NCBI GenBank assembly: GCA_913020435.1
Contig: CAJVZZ010000001.1
Location: 1-64,000 of the forward strand
Reading direction: 5' to 3'
DNA length: 64,000 bases
From: an uncultured Flavobacteriales bacterium
Lineage (GTDB): Bacteria > Bacteroidota > Bacteroidia > Flavobacteriales_G > Salibacteraceae
A program made the position numbers and the translations under genes. This document shows, in pieces, positions 53,350-62,253 of this stretch. Position 1 is the stretch's first letter. Each line of letters starts with the position of its first letter. Below the pieces are notes generated by a model. It saw nothing but the letters and a program-made list of their open reading frames with translations. It had not been told where the DNA came from and did not search any database.

Positions 53350-54279
53350 ATGACTATCGATAAAAAATTTGTTTTAAGGTATTTTCTTCAAGTTCTTCTT
53401 TCCATTGTATTTTTAGTGTCGGGTTGGTTAAAACTATCACCGATAGAGCCATTTGAATTAACGCTCGTAGATACCGGTATAATTCCATGGTCGTTAGCGC
53501 CATACACCGCTCGATTGCTCATAGCTTTGGAAGTATTTATAGGATTAGCACTTCTATTTAACACTAAGCATACAAGGTTTTTTTTAAAATGTGGTCTTTA
53601 TTTAACGCTATTTTTTTGTATCTATCTTTTGCTTTTGTGGTGGTTTAGAGGTAACGATATTAACTGCGGTTGTTTTGGTACCCAATTCAGTATGACTCCA
53701 ATTGAGTCACTCTTAAAAAATGCACTTCTTATAATCGCAGTAATGGGAGCATTGAGGTTATCTGTTCCAACAAAAAGAAATTTTAAATGGGTTTATCTCT
53801 TTGGAGGGTTAGTAATTATCGTAATGCCCTTCATACTAAATCCGCCAGATGGATATTTTTCTTCTGTTGATGAAACCAATTATCCATATGAGTTAAGAAC
53901 GGAATTGATTCCAGATACTATCAAAATGCATATCCCTTTTAATATTGAAAAAGGAGAATACCTGATTGCTTTTCTAAGTATAACCTGTCCTCATTGTAAG
54001 GTAGGTGCTCAAAAACTGTCAGTTGCAGATAAGAAACATGAACTTCCACGAATACACGCGTTTTTTATTGGAGACGAAGATAAAATGGATGAGTTTCAGT
54101 TTGAATCGAATAGTAATTTACCCTATACAATGTATCACGATCAGAGCTTTTTTAAATTTACTAAAGGACTTCTTCCTACATTTTTACTGATAAAAGATGG
54201 ACAAGTTCTCAAGCGTTGGTCGGGCTCTGAATTCTCCTATGATGAAATTTCTAGGATTTCAAGCTATATAGATGAGTAA
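53350..54279 (+). CDS. MauE/DoxX-like redox membrane protein fused to thioredoxin domain
   Basis: A 309-residue inner-membrane protein. Helices at about 10-27, 50-70, 78-98, 122-137 and 147-163 form a MauE/DoxX-like module with NCGCFG (C106, C108) on the loop after helix 3. A periplasmic thioredoxin-like domain (about 190-309) has SITCPHCKVGA (C213, C216) and LLPTFLLIKDG with the cis-proline. The pair of dithiol motifs suggests electron relay from a membrane site to the periplasm, as in VKOR-DsbA fusions. The ATG at 53350 is preferred over the in-frame TTG at 53344. It lies between two cysteine-rich lipoprotein genes. Confidence 0.8.
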   Translation: MTIDKKFVLRYFLQVLLSIVFLVSGWLKLSPIEPFELTLVDTGIIPWSLAPYTARLLIALEVFIGLALLFNTKHTRFFLKCGLYLTLFFCIYLLLLWWFRGNDINCGCFGTQFSMTPIESLLKNALLIIAVMGALRLSVPTKRNFKWVYLFGGLVIIVMPFILNPPDGYFSSVDETNYPYELRTELIPDTIKMHIPFNIEKGEYLIAFLSITCPHCKVGAQKLSVADKKHELPRIHAFFIGDEDKMDEFQFESNSNLPYTMYHDQSFFKFTKGLLPTFLLIKDGQVLKRWSGSEFSYDEISRISSYIDE

Positions 54280-54321
54280 GGCATTCTTTTGATTTATGAT
54301 AAGCTAAAACTAAATTTCCTT

Positions 54322-54331
54322 TATTATTGTA
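54322..54331 (+). promoter_or_regulatory. shared upstream motif TAnnATTGTA, copy 4
   Basis: TATTATTGTA, identical to copy 2, with its G 24 nt before the ATG at 54353. Confidence 0.5.
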
Positions 54332-54352
54332 ATAAATAGAAAAATAACGAAA

Positions 54353-54583
54353 ATGAAAAAATTAATATTTGTATTAGCTACGGGAGCATTATTTATAGGA
54401 ATGTCTTCTTGTACAAAAGATTATGATTGTACATGTGTTACAACTGATCCAATTGTAGGATCTACTACTAACGTTAGCACAGTGAAAGGAACAAAGAAAA
54501 CGTCTGAAACACTTTGTGATGCTGGTGATATTACCATAGGATCAGGAGATGCTGAAGTTAAAACTGAGTGTTCTATTAATTAG
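54353..54583 (+). CDS. cysteine-rich mini-lipoprotein, type A, copy 2
   Basis: A 76-residue lipoprotein. MKKLIFVLATGALFIGMSSC ends at lipidated Cys 20, then TKDYDCTCVTTDP. It has the CxC pair of type A (compare 52155) and two late cysteines (ETLCDAG, KTECSIN), four in all after the lipidated one. A Ser/Thr-rich middle (STTNVSTVKGTKKTS) parallels the SSSTTIKDTKSNAKS of its sister. Function unknown. Confidence 0.78.
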   Translation: MKKLIFVLATGALFIGMSSCTKDYDCTCVTTDPIVGSTTNVSTVKGTKKTSETLCDAGDITIGSGDAEVKTECSIN

Positions 54584-54599
54584 AGAACTAAAAATTATT

Positions 54600-54632
54600 T
54601 AAAAAAACTCTTGAATTTCAAGAGTTTTTTTT
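54600..54632. terminator. bidirectional terminator between mini-lipoprotein and HHH gene
   Basis: An A-rich arm with AACTCTTGA pairs with TCAAGAGTT across a 3-base loop. It has A and T tracts on the two sides and lies between convergent genes. Confidence 0.85.
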
Positions 54633-54635
54633 TGC

Positions 54636-56747
54636 TTAAAACTTCCAAATAATCTGACTTTTTATTTCTGCACGTGTTCGGGTTTCAATCAAATCCTTGC
54701 CACTTCCAAAGTACTCTCTATCAGCTAAGAAGGTCTGGCCAATCTTAAAATTTAAGGTTAGACCTTCTAATATTTTATAGCGAACTACGCCATAAATTCT
54801 ACTCCCGGTTAGGTAATAAGCAGGAACATTAAATTGATATAATAAATCATGCTCATAGGCATAGATTCGTGCATTGTAATCAGGTGCATCAAATAAGGCA
54901 TAACGAATCTTTAGGGTTAATTTATTATCTAACATGTTAAAATAAAGGTCGTTATAATATAAGTAGCCAATACTCAAGCTTTCTGGTGCATGCTCAAATT
55001 GTCTCACCTCGATCCGCGTTCTGAATCCAACCCAATCGGTGATGTTTGCACTAAATTGGAAGCGATATCGACTTGATTTTTCATCTGAAAGTACATTCGT
55101 AACAGTTGTCTCTTCTATTGGTGCATTGCGTTCTTTAGTCTCATGACGATAAAGCAGAATTACTTCTTGTCCCCGTTTTGGCTTAATGGTTAGTTGTCCA
55201 CTAAATTCTTGACCTCCAGAAGGAGCATCTGCTCGGAAGGAAAGCCAGGGAAATGAATAAACATCATAGAATGCATTAAAGATCACTTTCTTGATGGGGT
55301 ACATTTCCACTCCAAAGTAGACACCGTTTTCGTTTAGAACTCCATTTTTCTCACCAAAAGCATTCGCAAATTGAGAACGATAATCTTTGGCATAGTAGCG
55401 TTGTAAAACACTCATTTTTAAACGACTATCTAGATTCATTAATACTCCATTCAAGGTTGCGTTGCCACCTCCAATACTTTGTGCCGTTTCCCCGAAAAAG
55501 TGAAATTTTCCTAGTGTCCATTGATAATCAACCCCAATATTGGTGAGCTTATCACCTTCAAATTCATGAAATTGGTAGTAAGTAAGAGCTCTATCTAATG
55601 TTTGATCGTATTCTGATTGAACACCTAAGACACCAATTTGAAACCCTTTTAAATCTAAACCTAGCCGCGCTGCAATAATTTTTTCTTCAATGGCATCTTT
55701 ATCTATAAGCTCAGATGGTAAACGGTGCATTCCACTTGCTTGAAAGGAACTAAAACTTGATGTTTCTTCACCTGTCAAGGTATCTAATTGAAGGTTTAGG
55801 TTTCCATCAATTTGTTTTTGAGAATAGGCGATTGTAAGTTTTAGTTTATCTGTACCCAGAACCGCTGCTGCTCCGCGCAAAAAGTTATTCTCGTCAGTAG
55901 AGGTATAAGCACGTATTTGCTGTGCATATCGTTTTATGTTTACTGTTTGAGTAGGGGATTTTCTAAAACCAAAACCTGACCAAACAGTCAAACCTTGCCC
56001 CATTTGTAATTGGTAATCTCCAATAGCAATCTTGTCTATTGGACCTATGTTCTGTAAAAACAAATGTGCCGAATAAAAATCAAATCCATTTTGTTGACTT
56101 CCTGAGGCAAACTCTTCTCCAGGATCTTTTTCACCTGTTATTCCTGCGCTTATAGTTTTACTGTATCGAAAGCGATAACGTGCATAAACCCTATCTGGAC
56201 CACCTAGGTATTTTGCATTAGGATTTGCGGCCAATATTGAATCGCTTACTTCATTGTATCCTAATGAAGTTGGCAATGTTCTTATGTGACGCACAATGAG
56301 TTCATGTCGCCCATATTTTAATACATTTTTTGGCCGAATTTTTCTTTTCGATACAATCGGTTGAACGTTAATAAAAGGAAGTATTTGCTGAATTATTTCC
56401 GGTTCAAACCCATCAATTGTTCGCAGTTCATAAACACTAGCAAATCCTCTATTTTTCGATTGGTAGTAAAGAAGAGCTTGGATTTGAAAATCATTCAATA
56501 ATTGAAGATCAATTAGTTCTTCTTTAGTTGCGTCATTTAGATTGATGGGATTTTCCAAATAGAAGTAAAGTTGGTCAAAAAGTGTGGTCAAATCAACTTC
56601 CTCTGCCTCTAAAGATTGCATTAGATATTCAATTCTATCCTCAATTATTTTGGTTGATTCTTTTTCCAATTTTTCTTTTTGTGCAAAACTTAAAAACGAA
56701 CCTAAGGAAAAGGCAATAAGCAATATGTACTTATTCCATTTAATCAT
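54636..56747 (-). CDS. helix-hairpin-helix outer-membrane protein
   Basis: A 703-residue exported protein. After a signal peptide (about 1-22) and a helical stretch, residues about 60-135 carry two HhH units: INLNDATKEELIDLQLLNDFQ and FASVYELRTIDGFEPEIIQQILPFI, the ComEA-type pattern. The rest (about 160-703) alternates as beta-strands and turns, with an aromatic last strand (AEIKSQIIWKF), so it looks like an outer-membrane barrel. HhH units usually bind DNA non-specifically, which is odd in a barrel protein. Its start overlaps the PorV-like gene by 8 nt. Function not established. Confidence 0.82.
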   Translation of the reverse strand: MIKWNKYILLIAFSLGSFLSFAQKEKLEKESTKIIEDRIEYLMQSLEAEEVDLTTLFDQLYFYLENPINLNDATKEELIDLQLLNDFQIQALLYYQSKNRGFASVYELRTIDGFEPEIIQQILPFINVQPIVSKRKIRPKNVLKYGRHELIVRHIRTLPTSLGYNEVSDSILAANPNAKYLGGPDRVYARYRFRYSKTISAGITGEKDPGEEFASGSQQNGFDFYSAHLFLQNIGPIDKIAIGDYQLQMGQGLTVWSGFGFRKSPTQTVNIKRYAQQIRAYTSTDENNFLRGAAAVLGTDKLKLTIAYSQKQIDGNLNLQLDTLTGEETSSFSSFQASGMHRLPSELIDKDAIEEKIIAARLGLDLKGFQIGVLGVQSEYDQTLDRALTYYQFHEFEGDKLTNIGVDYQWTLGKFHFFGETAQSIGGGNATLNGVLMNLDSRLKMSVLQRYYAKDYRSQFANAFGEKNGVLNENGVYFGVEMYPIKKVIFNAFYDVYSFPWLSFRADAPSGGQEFSGQLTIKPKRGQEVILLYRHETKERNAPIEETTVTNVLSDEKSSRYRFQFSANITDWVGFRTRIEVRQFEHAPESLSIGYLYYNDLYFNMLDNKLTLKIRYALFDAPDYNARIYAYEHDLLYQFNVPAYYLTGSRIYGVVRYKILEGLTLNFKIGQTFLADREYFGSGKDLIETRTRAEIKSQIIWKF

Positions 56748-57576
56748 TGCGATTCAGTTGCCATCTAATGGTCATATTGGGTATAAAGCCCAATGCCTGG
56801 TGATATTCTGAGGCTATGTCTATTTCCCAATCATCAAGATTGATTCCAGCACCGAAGGAAACTTTACGTTGGAAAGAATTTATCCCGAATCGTACATCAA
56901 ATTTTTCATGAACGCTATATTCAGTTCCAGCTTTCACGTTCATTTTTGCTTCTAAGTCTTTTTCAATTTCAAAAACAGTTACGAGTTTATCATTAAACTG
57001 ATAGCTTATTCCTGATTTTAGGATGGTAGGAACTCTATCGTTTAATGTTTTGTCTAAGCTTGTCCTGGTTGGATTGTATACATGAACACCTAAAACTAAG
57101 TTTTCGGTGAGTTGGCCTCGAATTCCAAACTGCGCAAAAAGAACACCTTTACTGCCATAAGGCTCAGTAAATCGAGTTTGCAAGTAATCGAGCTGTAGGC
57201 CCATAGAAATAATATCTCCAAACTTTTTTGCGAAAGCAAGACCATATTTATTTTCTGCATATTGGTCAAACCCAAAAGAAGAAACATTGATTCCAATTAC
57301 ACCAATAGATTTTATTGGAATGGCTAAAGCAGCCGATTTTAGACCAGTTTCGCTTAATAGAAAGTTATTTTTATATGCTATTCCAACTCCAAAATGAGAT
57401 ATACCAGCTAAGCCAGCTTGGTTATGAAAGTTTGAAAATACATTTACGAAAGTACTCGAAGCATTTCCCATTGCCGAGGCTCTGGAGCCAATCGGATAAT
57501 TATTATTCGATGCGAATATCGAAGAGGAGGTTAGCAAAAACATTGAAAAACAAACCACCCAAATGGAATTTTTCAT
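56740..57576 (-). CDS. PorV/PorQ-like outer membrane beta-barrel protein
   Basis: A 278-residue protein from the preferred start at 57576 (MKNSIWVVCF..., signal peptide to FASNN). A longer frame from Met at 57609 adds 11 residues. YPIGSRASAMGNASSTFVNVFSNFHNQAGLA, in pieces, is the FadL/PorV-type N-terminus (RxxxMGnAxtA..d.nA.xxNPAgLA pattern), and paired strands continue to a terminal strand with MTIRWQLN. PorV proteins shuttle T9SS cargo; PorQ-like paralogues are often of unknown role. The 8-nt overlap with the HHH gene ties the two. Confidence 0.75.
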   Translation of the reverse strand: MKNSIWVVCFSMFLLTSSSIFASNNNYPIGSRASAMGNASSTFVNVFSNFHNQAGLAGISHFGVGIAYKNNFLLSETGLKSAALAIPIKSIGVIGINVSSFGFDQYAENKYGLAFAKKFGDIISMGLQLDYLQTRFTEPYGSKGVLFAQFGIRGQLTENLVLGVHVYNPTRTSLDKTLNDRVPTILKSGISYQFNDKLVTVFEIEKDLEAKMNVKAGTEYSVHEKFDVRFGINSFQRKVSFGAGINLDDWEIDIASEYHQALGFIPNMTIRWQLNRND

Positions 57577-57626
57577 TTCTGAAAAATAGGAAGATGCTTT
57601 CTGTTCCATGTTTCGATTAGGTTAAG

Positions 57627-58130
57627 CTATTGCTTAGATTCCATTTCATTAGCGGAAGCTAAAACTTTAGCTTTTAGATCCATTTTAAATTTTTCTATAT
57701 TTTCATAGATAGCAGGATGATGGGCGCCAATCATTTGAGCGGCAAGAATACCAGCGTTTTTTGCTCCATTAAGAGCAACGGTAGCTACAGGTATACCATT
57801 CGGCATTTGCAGTATAGACAGAATACTGTCCCAGCCATCAATGGAGTTACTCGATTTTATAGGTACACCAATAACAGGCAGCGAAGTTAACGAAGCTGTC
57901 ATTCCAGGTAAATGTGCAGCTCCACCTGCACCTGCAATTATTACTTTTAGTCCACGGCCATAAGCTTCTTTAGCATAGTCAAACATCCTTTCTGGCGTGC
58001 GGTGCGCAGAAACAACAGTTAGTTCATATTCAACTCCAAGTTCTTTTAAAACGTCAGCTGCATCTTGCATAACAGGGAGGTCACTTTTACTGCCCATTAT
58101 GATTCCTACTTTACCAACCATACCAATCAT
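57627..58130 (-). CDS. purE: N5-carboxyaminoimidazole ribonucleotide mutase
   Basis: A 167-residue mutase of purine synthesis, converting N5-CAIR to CAIR. The N-terminal [30 protein letters not shown] (active-site His), [14 protein letters not shown] and [35 protein letters not shown] motifs, read in parts, are class I PurE. No purK is adjacent. The ATG at 58130 overlaps the rlmB stop (TAATG). Met4 (58121) is an alternative start. Confidence 0.96.
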   Translation of the reverse strand: MIGMVGKVGIIMGSKSDLPVMQDAADVLKELGVEYELTVVSAHRTPERMFDYAKEAYGRGLKVIIAGAGGAAHLPGMTASLTSLPVIGVPIKSSNSIDGWDSILSILQMPNGIPVATVALNGAKNAGILAAQMIGAHHPAIYENIEKFKMDLKAKVLASANEMESKQ

Positions 58131-58879
58131 TATTTAAAATTTTGTTGTCGTTCTACTTCCGATAAAATCATTCCTGCTGCAACGGCAACATTGAGTGAAG
58201 CCATTTTGCCTCCCATCGGAATTTTAGCAACGTGATTTACTTTCTCTAATGTTTTTGGATGCACACCTTCACCTTCATCTCCCATGATAATGGCAATTGG
58301 CCCCGTAAGATCAGTTTGATAAATATTATCTTTTGCTTGCTCTGAGCTTGCAACCAATTTTACACCGCAACTTTGAATAAATTCAATAGTACTTCCAAAA
58401 TGAATTTCCTTACATATCGGTAAATTGAAGATTGCTCCGGCAGAGGTTTTTACAACATCAGCATTGATGGGTACAGAATTTCTTGCCGGTAAAACAATTG
58501 CATTAACTCCCATGCATTCGGCAGTTCTGACTATAGACCCAAAATTTCTGACATCTGTAATTCCATCAAGAATTAAGATTCTAGGCACAATACCTGCTTC
58601 AATTAATTTGGGCAGTATTTCTTCAATAGATCCATTTTCAATTGGAGAGACAAACCCAACAAAACCTTGATGATTTTTTGGTGTTAATCGAAATAATTTC
58701 TCAGCCGGGACCTCCTTAACTACTACTCCTGCTTTTCGAGCCATACGCTTAAGTTCGGTCGCGTTTTCTCCTTTAAGTCCTGTTTGGACTAGTAGTTTGT
58801 CAATCACTTTTCCGGTTAAAATTGCTTCTTTAACTGGGTGAATTCCATAAATCAGATTATCGTTTTCTTCTTCTTGCAT
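58130..58879 (-). CDS. rlmB: 23S rRNA 2'-O-methyltransferase RlmB (TrmH family)
   Basis: A 249-residue SPOUT methyltransferase that should methylate G2251 in the 23S rRNA P-loop. It begins [21 protein letters not shown], with an L30e-like substrate domain ([30 protein letters not shown]). The knot motifs are [32 protein letters not shown] and [20 protein letters not shown]. The start at 58879 fits the family. A longer frame from 58972 would overlap the GWxTD gene by 92 nt and adds non-family sequence. The stop overlaps purE. Confidence 0.9.
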   Translation of the reverse strand: MQEEENDNLIYGIHPVKEAILTGKVIDKLLVQTGLKGENATELKRMARKAGVVVKEVPAEKLFRLTPKNHQGFVGFVSPIENGSIEEILPKLIEAGIVPRILILDGITDVRNFGSIVRTAECMGVNAIVLPARNSVPINADVVKTSAGAIFNLPICKEIHFGSTIEFIQSCGVKLVASSEQAKDNIYQTDLTGPIAIIMGDEGEGVHPKTLEKVNHVAKIPMGGKMASLNVAVAAGMILSEVERQQNFK

Positions 58880-58880
58880 T

Positions 58881-60155
58881 CTAATAGTTATATACTCTTC
58901 CTTGTCTCCAAGTGTCAACCGCATTGTACCAAAATGATTTGTATTCAGGACTTCTTTTAAGCCTAAAATCATTGTCGCTAAACGGGTTAAAGGTTTTTGT
59001 AAAATTAAAAGTTAAATTGGGTTGAGATTTGTTGTTTCCATAAATCCAACTTTCGCCAGATACTGATCGGTAAATATTATCGGGAGGCCCAAATACAACG
59101 TACACTAATCCTCTATCACTTTTCCAACCAGGAACATGCGAAGTAAAGAATTCATTCGAGTCTTCAATACGACTGTAATAGTTACGTATTAATCTCCTCG
59201 ATTTGTCTGGACTTGATGTTCTATCCAGCCAAAATTCATCCACAGCGTCTTGCGAATCTATCGCTTCAGATATGGCTTTATATTCTTTGTTAGTGCTAAT
59301 AAATCGAAGTGAGGGCAGCATGTCTTCATGCTTTTTAATTGCTGGGAAGTATTTGTCAACTCGCATAATGGTTAATCCTTCTGTGGCCGTTGAATCTGAC
59401 TGAATATGATATAATCCTTCTAGCATAAAATTAGTTTCAAAGGAACTATTCTCGTCTAAAGTCACGTAATAGAAACTATCGGGCTCAAAATCAAATCGTT
59501 TAGCACTATAACTTATGAATGGCGGTGGAGAAAGCGGAAATTCTCTATCGTAGTATTTTACGATTATGCGTTTGATCATTTTGTCGCTGTGCGTGACTCG
59601 CACCGCACCATTATTATTGATTTGATAACTCAGCAGTGGCTGTTGAGTTTTTACGTTTTCCGTGAAGTAGTTCTGCCTGTTTTGACGAGAAGTTTTATCA
59701 ATTTGAATCAACTGCTCTTCCTCAATATCTCTGTTCAAGTCTTTTACAATTACTCTAAGTATGTAACGCTTAGGATACTGTGCTTTTATGTTAAACATGC
59801 CAGTAATGGATTTATTAACTTTTTCATTATTTACATCGGAAATGACAAAAGACGCCGAATCAATTATAGTGGTTGAAGTAAAAGATTCATAAAGCAAATA
59901 CATGAATTTTAGATTAGCGGTATAATCTTTTAAATTTTCAGGTTTGTTATATAATAATCCATTGCTAAGTATTTGAAAATGAACTTCTGAATTACCCTCT
60001 GTCTCATGAAAAACAGTAAATTTTGGTTTGATAATAAGCTCGGAGCCTTTGTACAATTTAGCGAAATTGTATTTGCTCATATTCTGGGTTGTAGTGCAGG
60101 AGCAGGCTAGCCAACTTACTAATATTATAATACCCAAAAGGCGAAAAATGCGCAT
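58881..60155 (-). CDS. GWxTD-domain lipoprotein
   Basis: A 424-residue lipoprotein. From the preferred start at 60155 the signal MRIFRLLGIIILVSWLACSC gives a lipidated Cys at about 18-20. Beta-rich repeats fill about 60-300 and the C-terminal GWxTD domain follows: VDEFWLDRTSSPDKSRRLIRNYYSRIEDSNEFFTSHVPGWKSDRGLVYVVFGPPDNIYR, read in pieces, with GWKSDRG in the GWxTD position. The family is widespread in Bacteroidetes and Acidobacteria, with no fixed function. It precedes rlmB by 1 nt, in a minus-strand run. Confidence 0.85.
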   Translation of the reverse strand: MRIFRLLGIIILVSWLACSCTTTQNMSKYNFAKLYKGSELIIKPKFTVFHETEGNSEVHFQILSNGLLYNKPENLKDYTANLKFMYLLYESFTSTTIIDSASFVISDVNNEKVNKSITGMFNIKAQYPKRYILRVIVKDLNRDIEEEQLIQIDKTSRQNRQNYFTENVKTQQPLLSYQINNNGAVRVTHSDKMIKRIIVKYYDREFPLSPPPFISYSAKRFDFEPDSFYYVTLDENSSFETNFMLEGLYHIQSDSTATEGLTIMRVDKYFPAIKKHEDMLPSLRFISTNKEYKAISEAIDSQDAVDEFWLDRTSSPDKSRRLIRNYYSRIEDSNEFFTSHVPGWKSDRGLVYVVFGPPDNIYRSVSGESWIYGNNKSQPNLTFNFTKTFNPFSDNDFRLKRSPEYKSFWYNAVDTWRQGRVYNY

Positions 60156-60189
60156 CCGACAAAGGTAATGGTTCGTCACGGTTTTATAT

Positions 60190-61935
60190 TTAGAAAAAGT
60201 TTACAAATCCAAAATGAATTTTAGCCGCTCTAATTAGAATAGGATTGGACATTTGTTTACCTAAGGCATAAGAGACAGAAAAGATACCAATCTTTGTATC
60301 GAAGCTAATACCAGTTCCAAAACCGAAAGGCGTATCCGTAATAAAGGCAGTTGAACTTTGATTTTCGTACCACCCTTGGTCATAAAAAATGCTGAAGTAT
60401 GAGTTTTCTTCTAGTATAAATCGGTATTCGAACGTGAAAACGGAATAACTGCTTGCAAATATTGATTCCTCGTCAAATCCTCTTAAAGTTTTAAGTCCAC
60501 CTATTCTGAATAATTCATTTGTAAATAAGTTTTCATTGATCAAAACACCTGAGTTATTTCCAAACATTATCGTGTGTCTTGCAAAAAGAGGAATAAAATA
60601 TCTTGCAGTTACTTGTCCCTTAATTCTTGTAGTTTTTAACTTCAGAGAATCATATAAAATTGGATTGATAGAAGGGTTTTGTCTTATTTCTTTATTACCA
60701 AATCCAACTTGCCCTTCAATATCAAATCCTTTTGTGGGATTAAGCCGATAATCCAATTCTTCAATTTTACTTCCAAATCCAAAGGAGTTTATTATCACAT
60801 CCGCATATTCTGGTAATGCAGAGGCAATGTCCAAATCCAATGTTGAAATGAGGTTGGATTGTTCTTTTTCCCAAAACACTTTTACATAATCACCACCTCT
60901 AAATATATATTGTATACCAACATCTGTAGTTACAGTGCTAAAAGTGGTGTCTCTGCGATAAATGTGTAAAGTTGCATCAACGCCTAATGGCGTATCGAAT
61001 AAAAAGGGATATTGGATTCTAGCCTTTAGATCTTGAGTTTGAGTTTGCATTTTTTTCCAACTTACATCTAAAACTTCTCCTTTTCCAATTGCATTTTGAA
61101 GTTTCAGTTTAATGTCTCCGGTAACAAGCAGTTTTCCGGTAACATCATCAGGCATAAAACCAATAATTCCATCAAAATCATTGGCTTTTTTATGGTTGAT
61201 ATAAACGTACAGTTTAGTTGAATTTGCTTCAATTCCAAATTCAACTTCAGCAGCGCGGTATTCATCAGTAAAAGCGAGTTCTTTAATGCGTAAAGGGATA
61301 TCTCGAATTAATTTTTCATTGTATAAATCCCCAGATTTAATCCCTAGGTAATTACTTAAATATCGATTGCTGATTTTTGCTGTTCCCGTTATTATTACGG
61401 TATCGATTGTTATTTCAATCGATTTGTCAATTTTTAATTGTGCTTCAATTTGCTGCTTTTTCACGTTCACTGAGTCGAATTGAATAGAGGCAAATGGATA
61501 ACCATTATTTTCATAATAATCGATTACTCTGCTAAAAAGCTCATTTACGTTAGATGATGAAATTGGTCGGTTTTGATAAATTTTGTCGCGAAAACCAATT
61601 TTACTGAGCATGCCTTCTTCTGCATTACCAGCATCTAATTTTTTCCATTCAAATTGTTTTCCAATGGCAACTTCAATGATCCATGGTGTTGAAGTTGAAT
61701 CAAATTTCACGATTTCACTTGAAATGTAGCCTTGAGCAGATAGTTTACCGAACAACCGATCCTTCTGAATTTTAAATTCCTTGGCTGTTAGGTTTTTTCC
61801 ATTAGAGTTCTTTTTTAGCTTTTTAGTCGGCTCACTATCAGACCAGTATATCTGATAGGAAATTTTTTTTTGCTGCTGTCCATGTAAAGTGACTGTAGCA
61901 AGTGTAAAAACGAATATGAGAAATAGTCTTACCAA
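60190..61935 (-). CDS. BamA/TamA-like outer membrane protein with POTRA domains
   Basis: A 581-residue Omp85-superfamily protein. A Sec signal (1-19, TVTLHGQ) is followed by POTRA-like segments (ENNGYPFASIQFDSVNVKKQQIEAQLKID about 140-170, and ITIDTVIITGTAKISNRYLS), then a 16-strand barrel from about 270 with RIGGLKTLRGFDEESIFAS as the conserved loop motif, and final strand AKIHFGFVNFF. It lacks a lipobox, unlike the TamL-like gene at 5072. It may insert or translocate a specific partner; the adjacent GWxTD lipoprotein is a candidate only by position. Confidence 0.85.
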   Translation of the reverse strand: MVRLFLIFVFTLATVTLHGQQQKKISYQIYWSDSEPTKKLKKNSNGKNLTAKEFKIQKDRLFGKLSAQGYISSEIVKFDSTSTPWIIEVAIGKQFEWKKLDAGNAEEGMLSKIGFRDKIYQNRPISSSNVNELFSRVIDYYENNGYPFASIQFDSVNVKKQQIEAQLKIDKSIEITIDTVIITGTAKISNRYLSNYLGIKSGDLYNEKLIRDIPLRIKELAFTDEYRAAEVEFGIEANSTKLYVYINHKKANDFDGIIGFMPDDVTGKLLVTGDIKLKLQNAIGKGEVLDVSWKKMQTQTQDLKARIQYPFLFDTPLGVDATLHIYRRDTTFSTVTTDVGIQYIFRGGDYVKVFWEKEQSNLISTLDLDIASALPEYADVIINSFGFGSKIEELDYRLNPTKGFDIEGQVGFGNKEIRQNPSINPILYDSLKLKTTRIKGQVTARYFIPLFARHTIMFGNNSGVLINENLFTNELFRIGGLKTLRGFDEESIFASSYSVFTFEYRFILEENSYFSIFYDQGWYENQSSTAFITDTPFGFGTGISFDTKIGIFSVSYALGKQMSNPILIRAAKIHFGFVNFF

Positions 61936-62253
61936 TTCAGCTAAATAAATTCTAGAACGATGTTCGTACCAAAATATTGGTCAAAAATAGAGGCACTAAT
62001 CCAGATAAGTGCCAGTCAGACTGAATTTAGTTCATCATCTTTCCAATTTCAAACAATTAAGAGATACTGAATCCTTCTCAAATGGTCAATTAGTCAAGTT
62101 TAAAATGACGTTTTGTAATTTAAATGCATACCTAAAAAATGTTCATAAGCTCGTTTATAAACTCGTTCAAAACTTAAATTTTCAGTGTAAAACAATTGTT
62201 TGTAATCTCATTTTTATTTGTTGATTTCTGTTTAATCCCGTTACTTTGTAATT
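61936..62253. other. intergenic gap before dnaB
   Basis: The 318-base interval between divergent genes holds a promoter-like pair at 62221-62248. A 71-codon open frame within it has no recognisable features and is not called. Confidence 0.5.
62221..62248 (+). promoter_or_regulatory. probable dnaB promoter
   Basis: TTG at 62221-62223, 17 bases, then TTACTTTG at 62241-62248, close to TAnnTTTG. The last G is only 5 nt before the dnaB ATG, so a leaderless transcript is possible. Confidence 0.45.

Noticed and set aside
52155-54583. Mini-lipoproteins as toxin-antitoxin or bacteriocin genes
   Set aside because: All four have lipoprotein signals and individual terminators or spacing, without a partner gene in the fixed two-gene order of toxin-antitoxin systems and without a leader-peptide GG motif.
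58879-58972. Longer RlmB start at 58972
   Set aside because: The extra 31 residues lie inside the end of the GWxTD gene in another frame and do not resemble the RlmB N-terminus, which begins at [16 protein letters not shown].
62009-62224. 71-codon open frame upstream of dnaB
   Set aside because: No hydrophobic core, motif or codon pattern like the neighbours. It occupies the promoter interval between divergent genes and overlaps the -33 region of dnaB.
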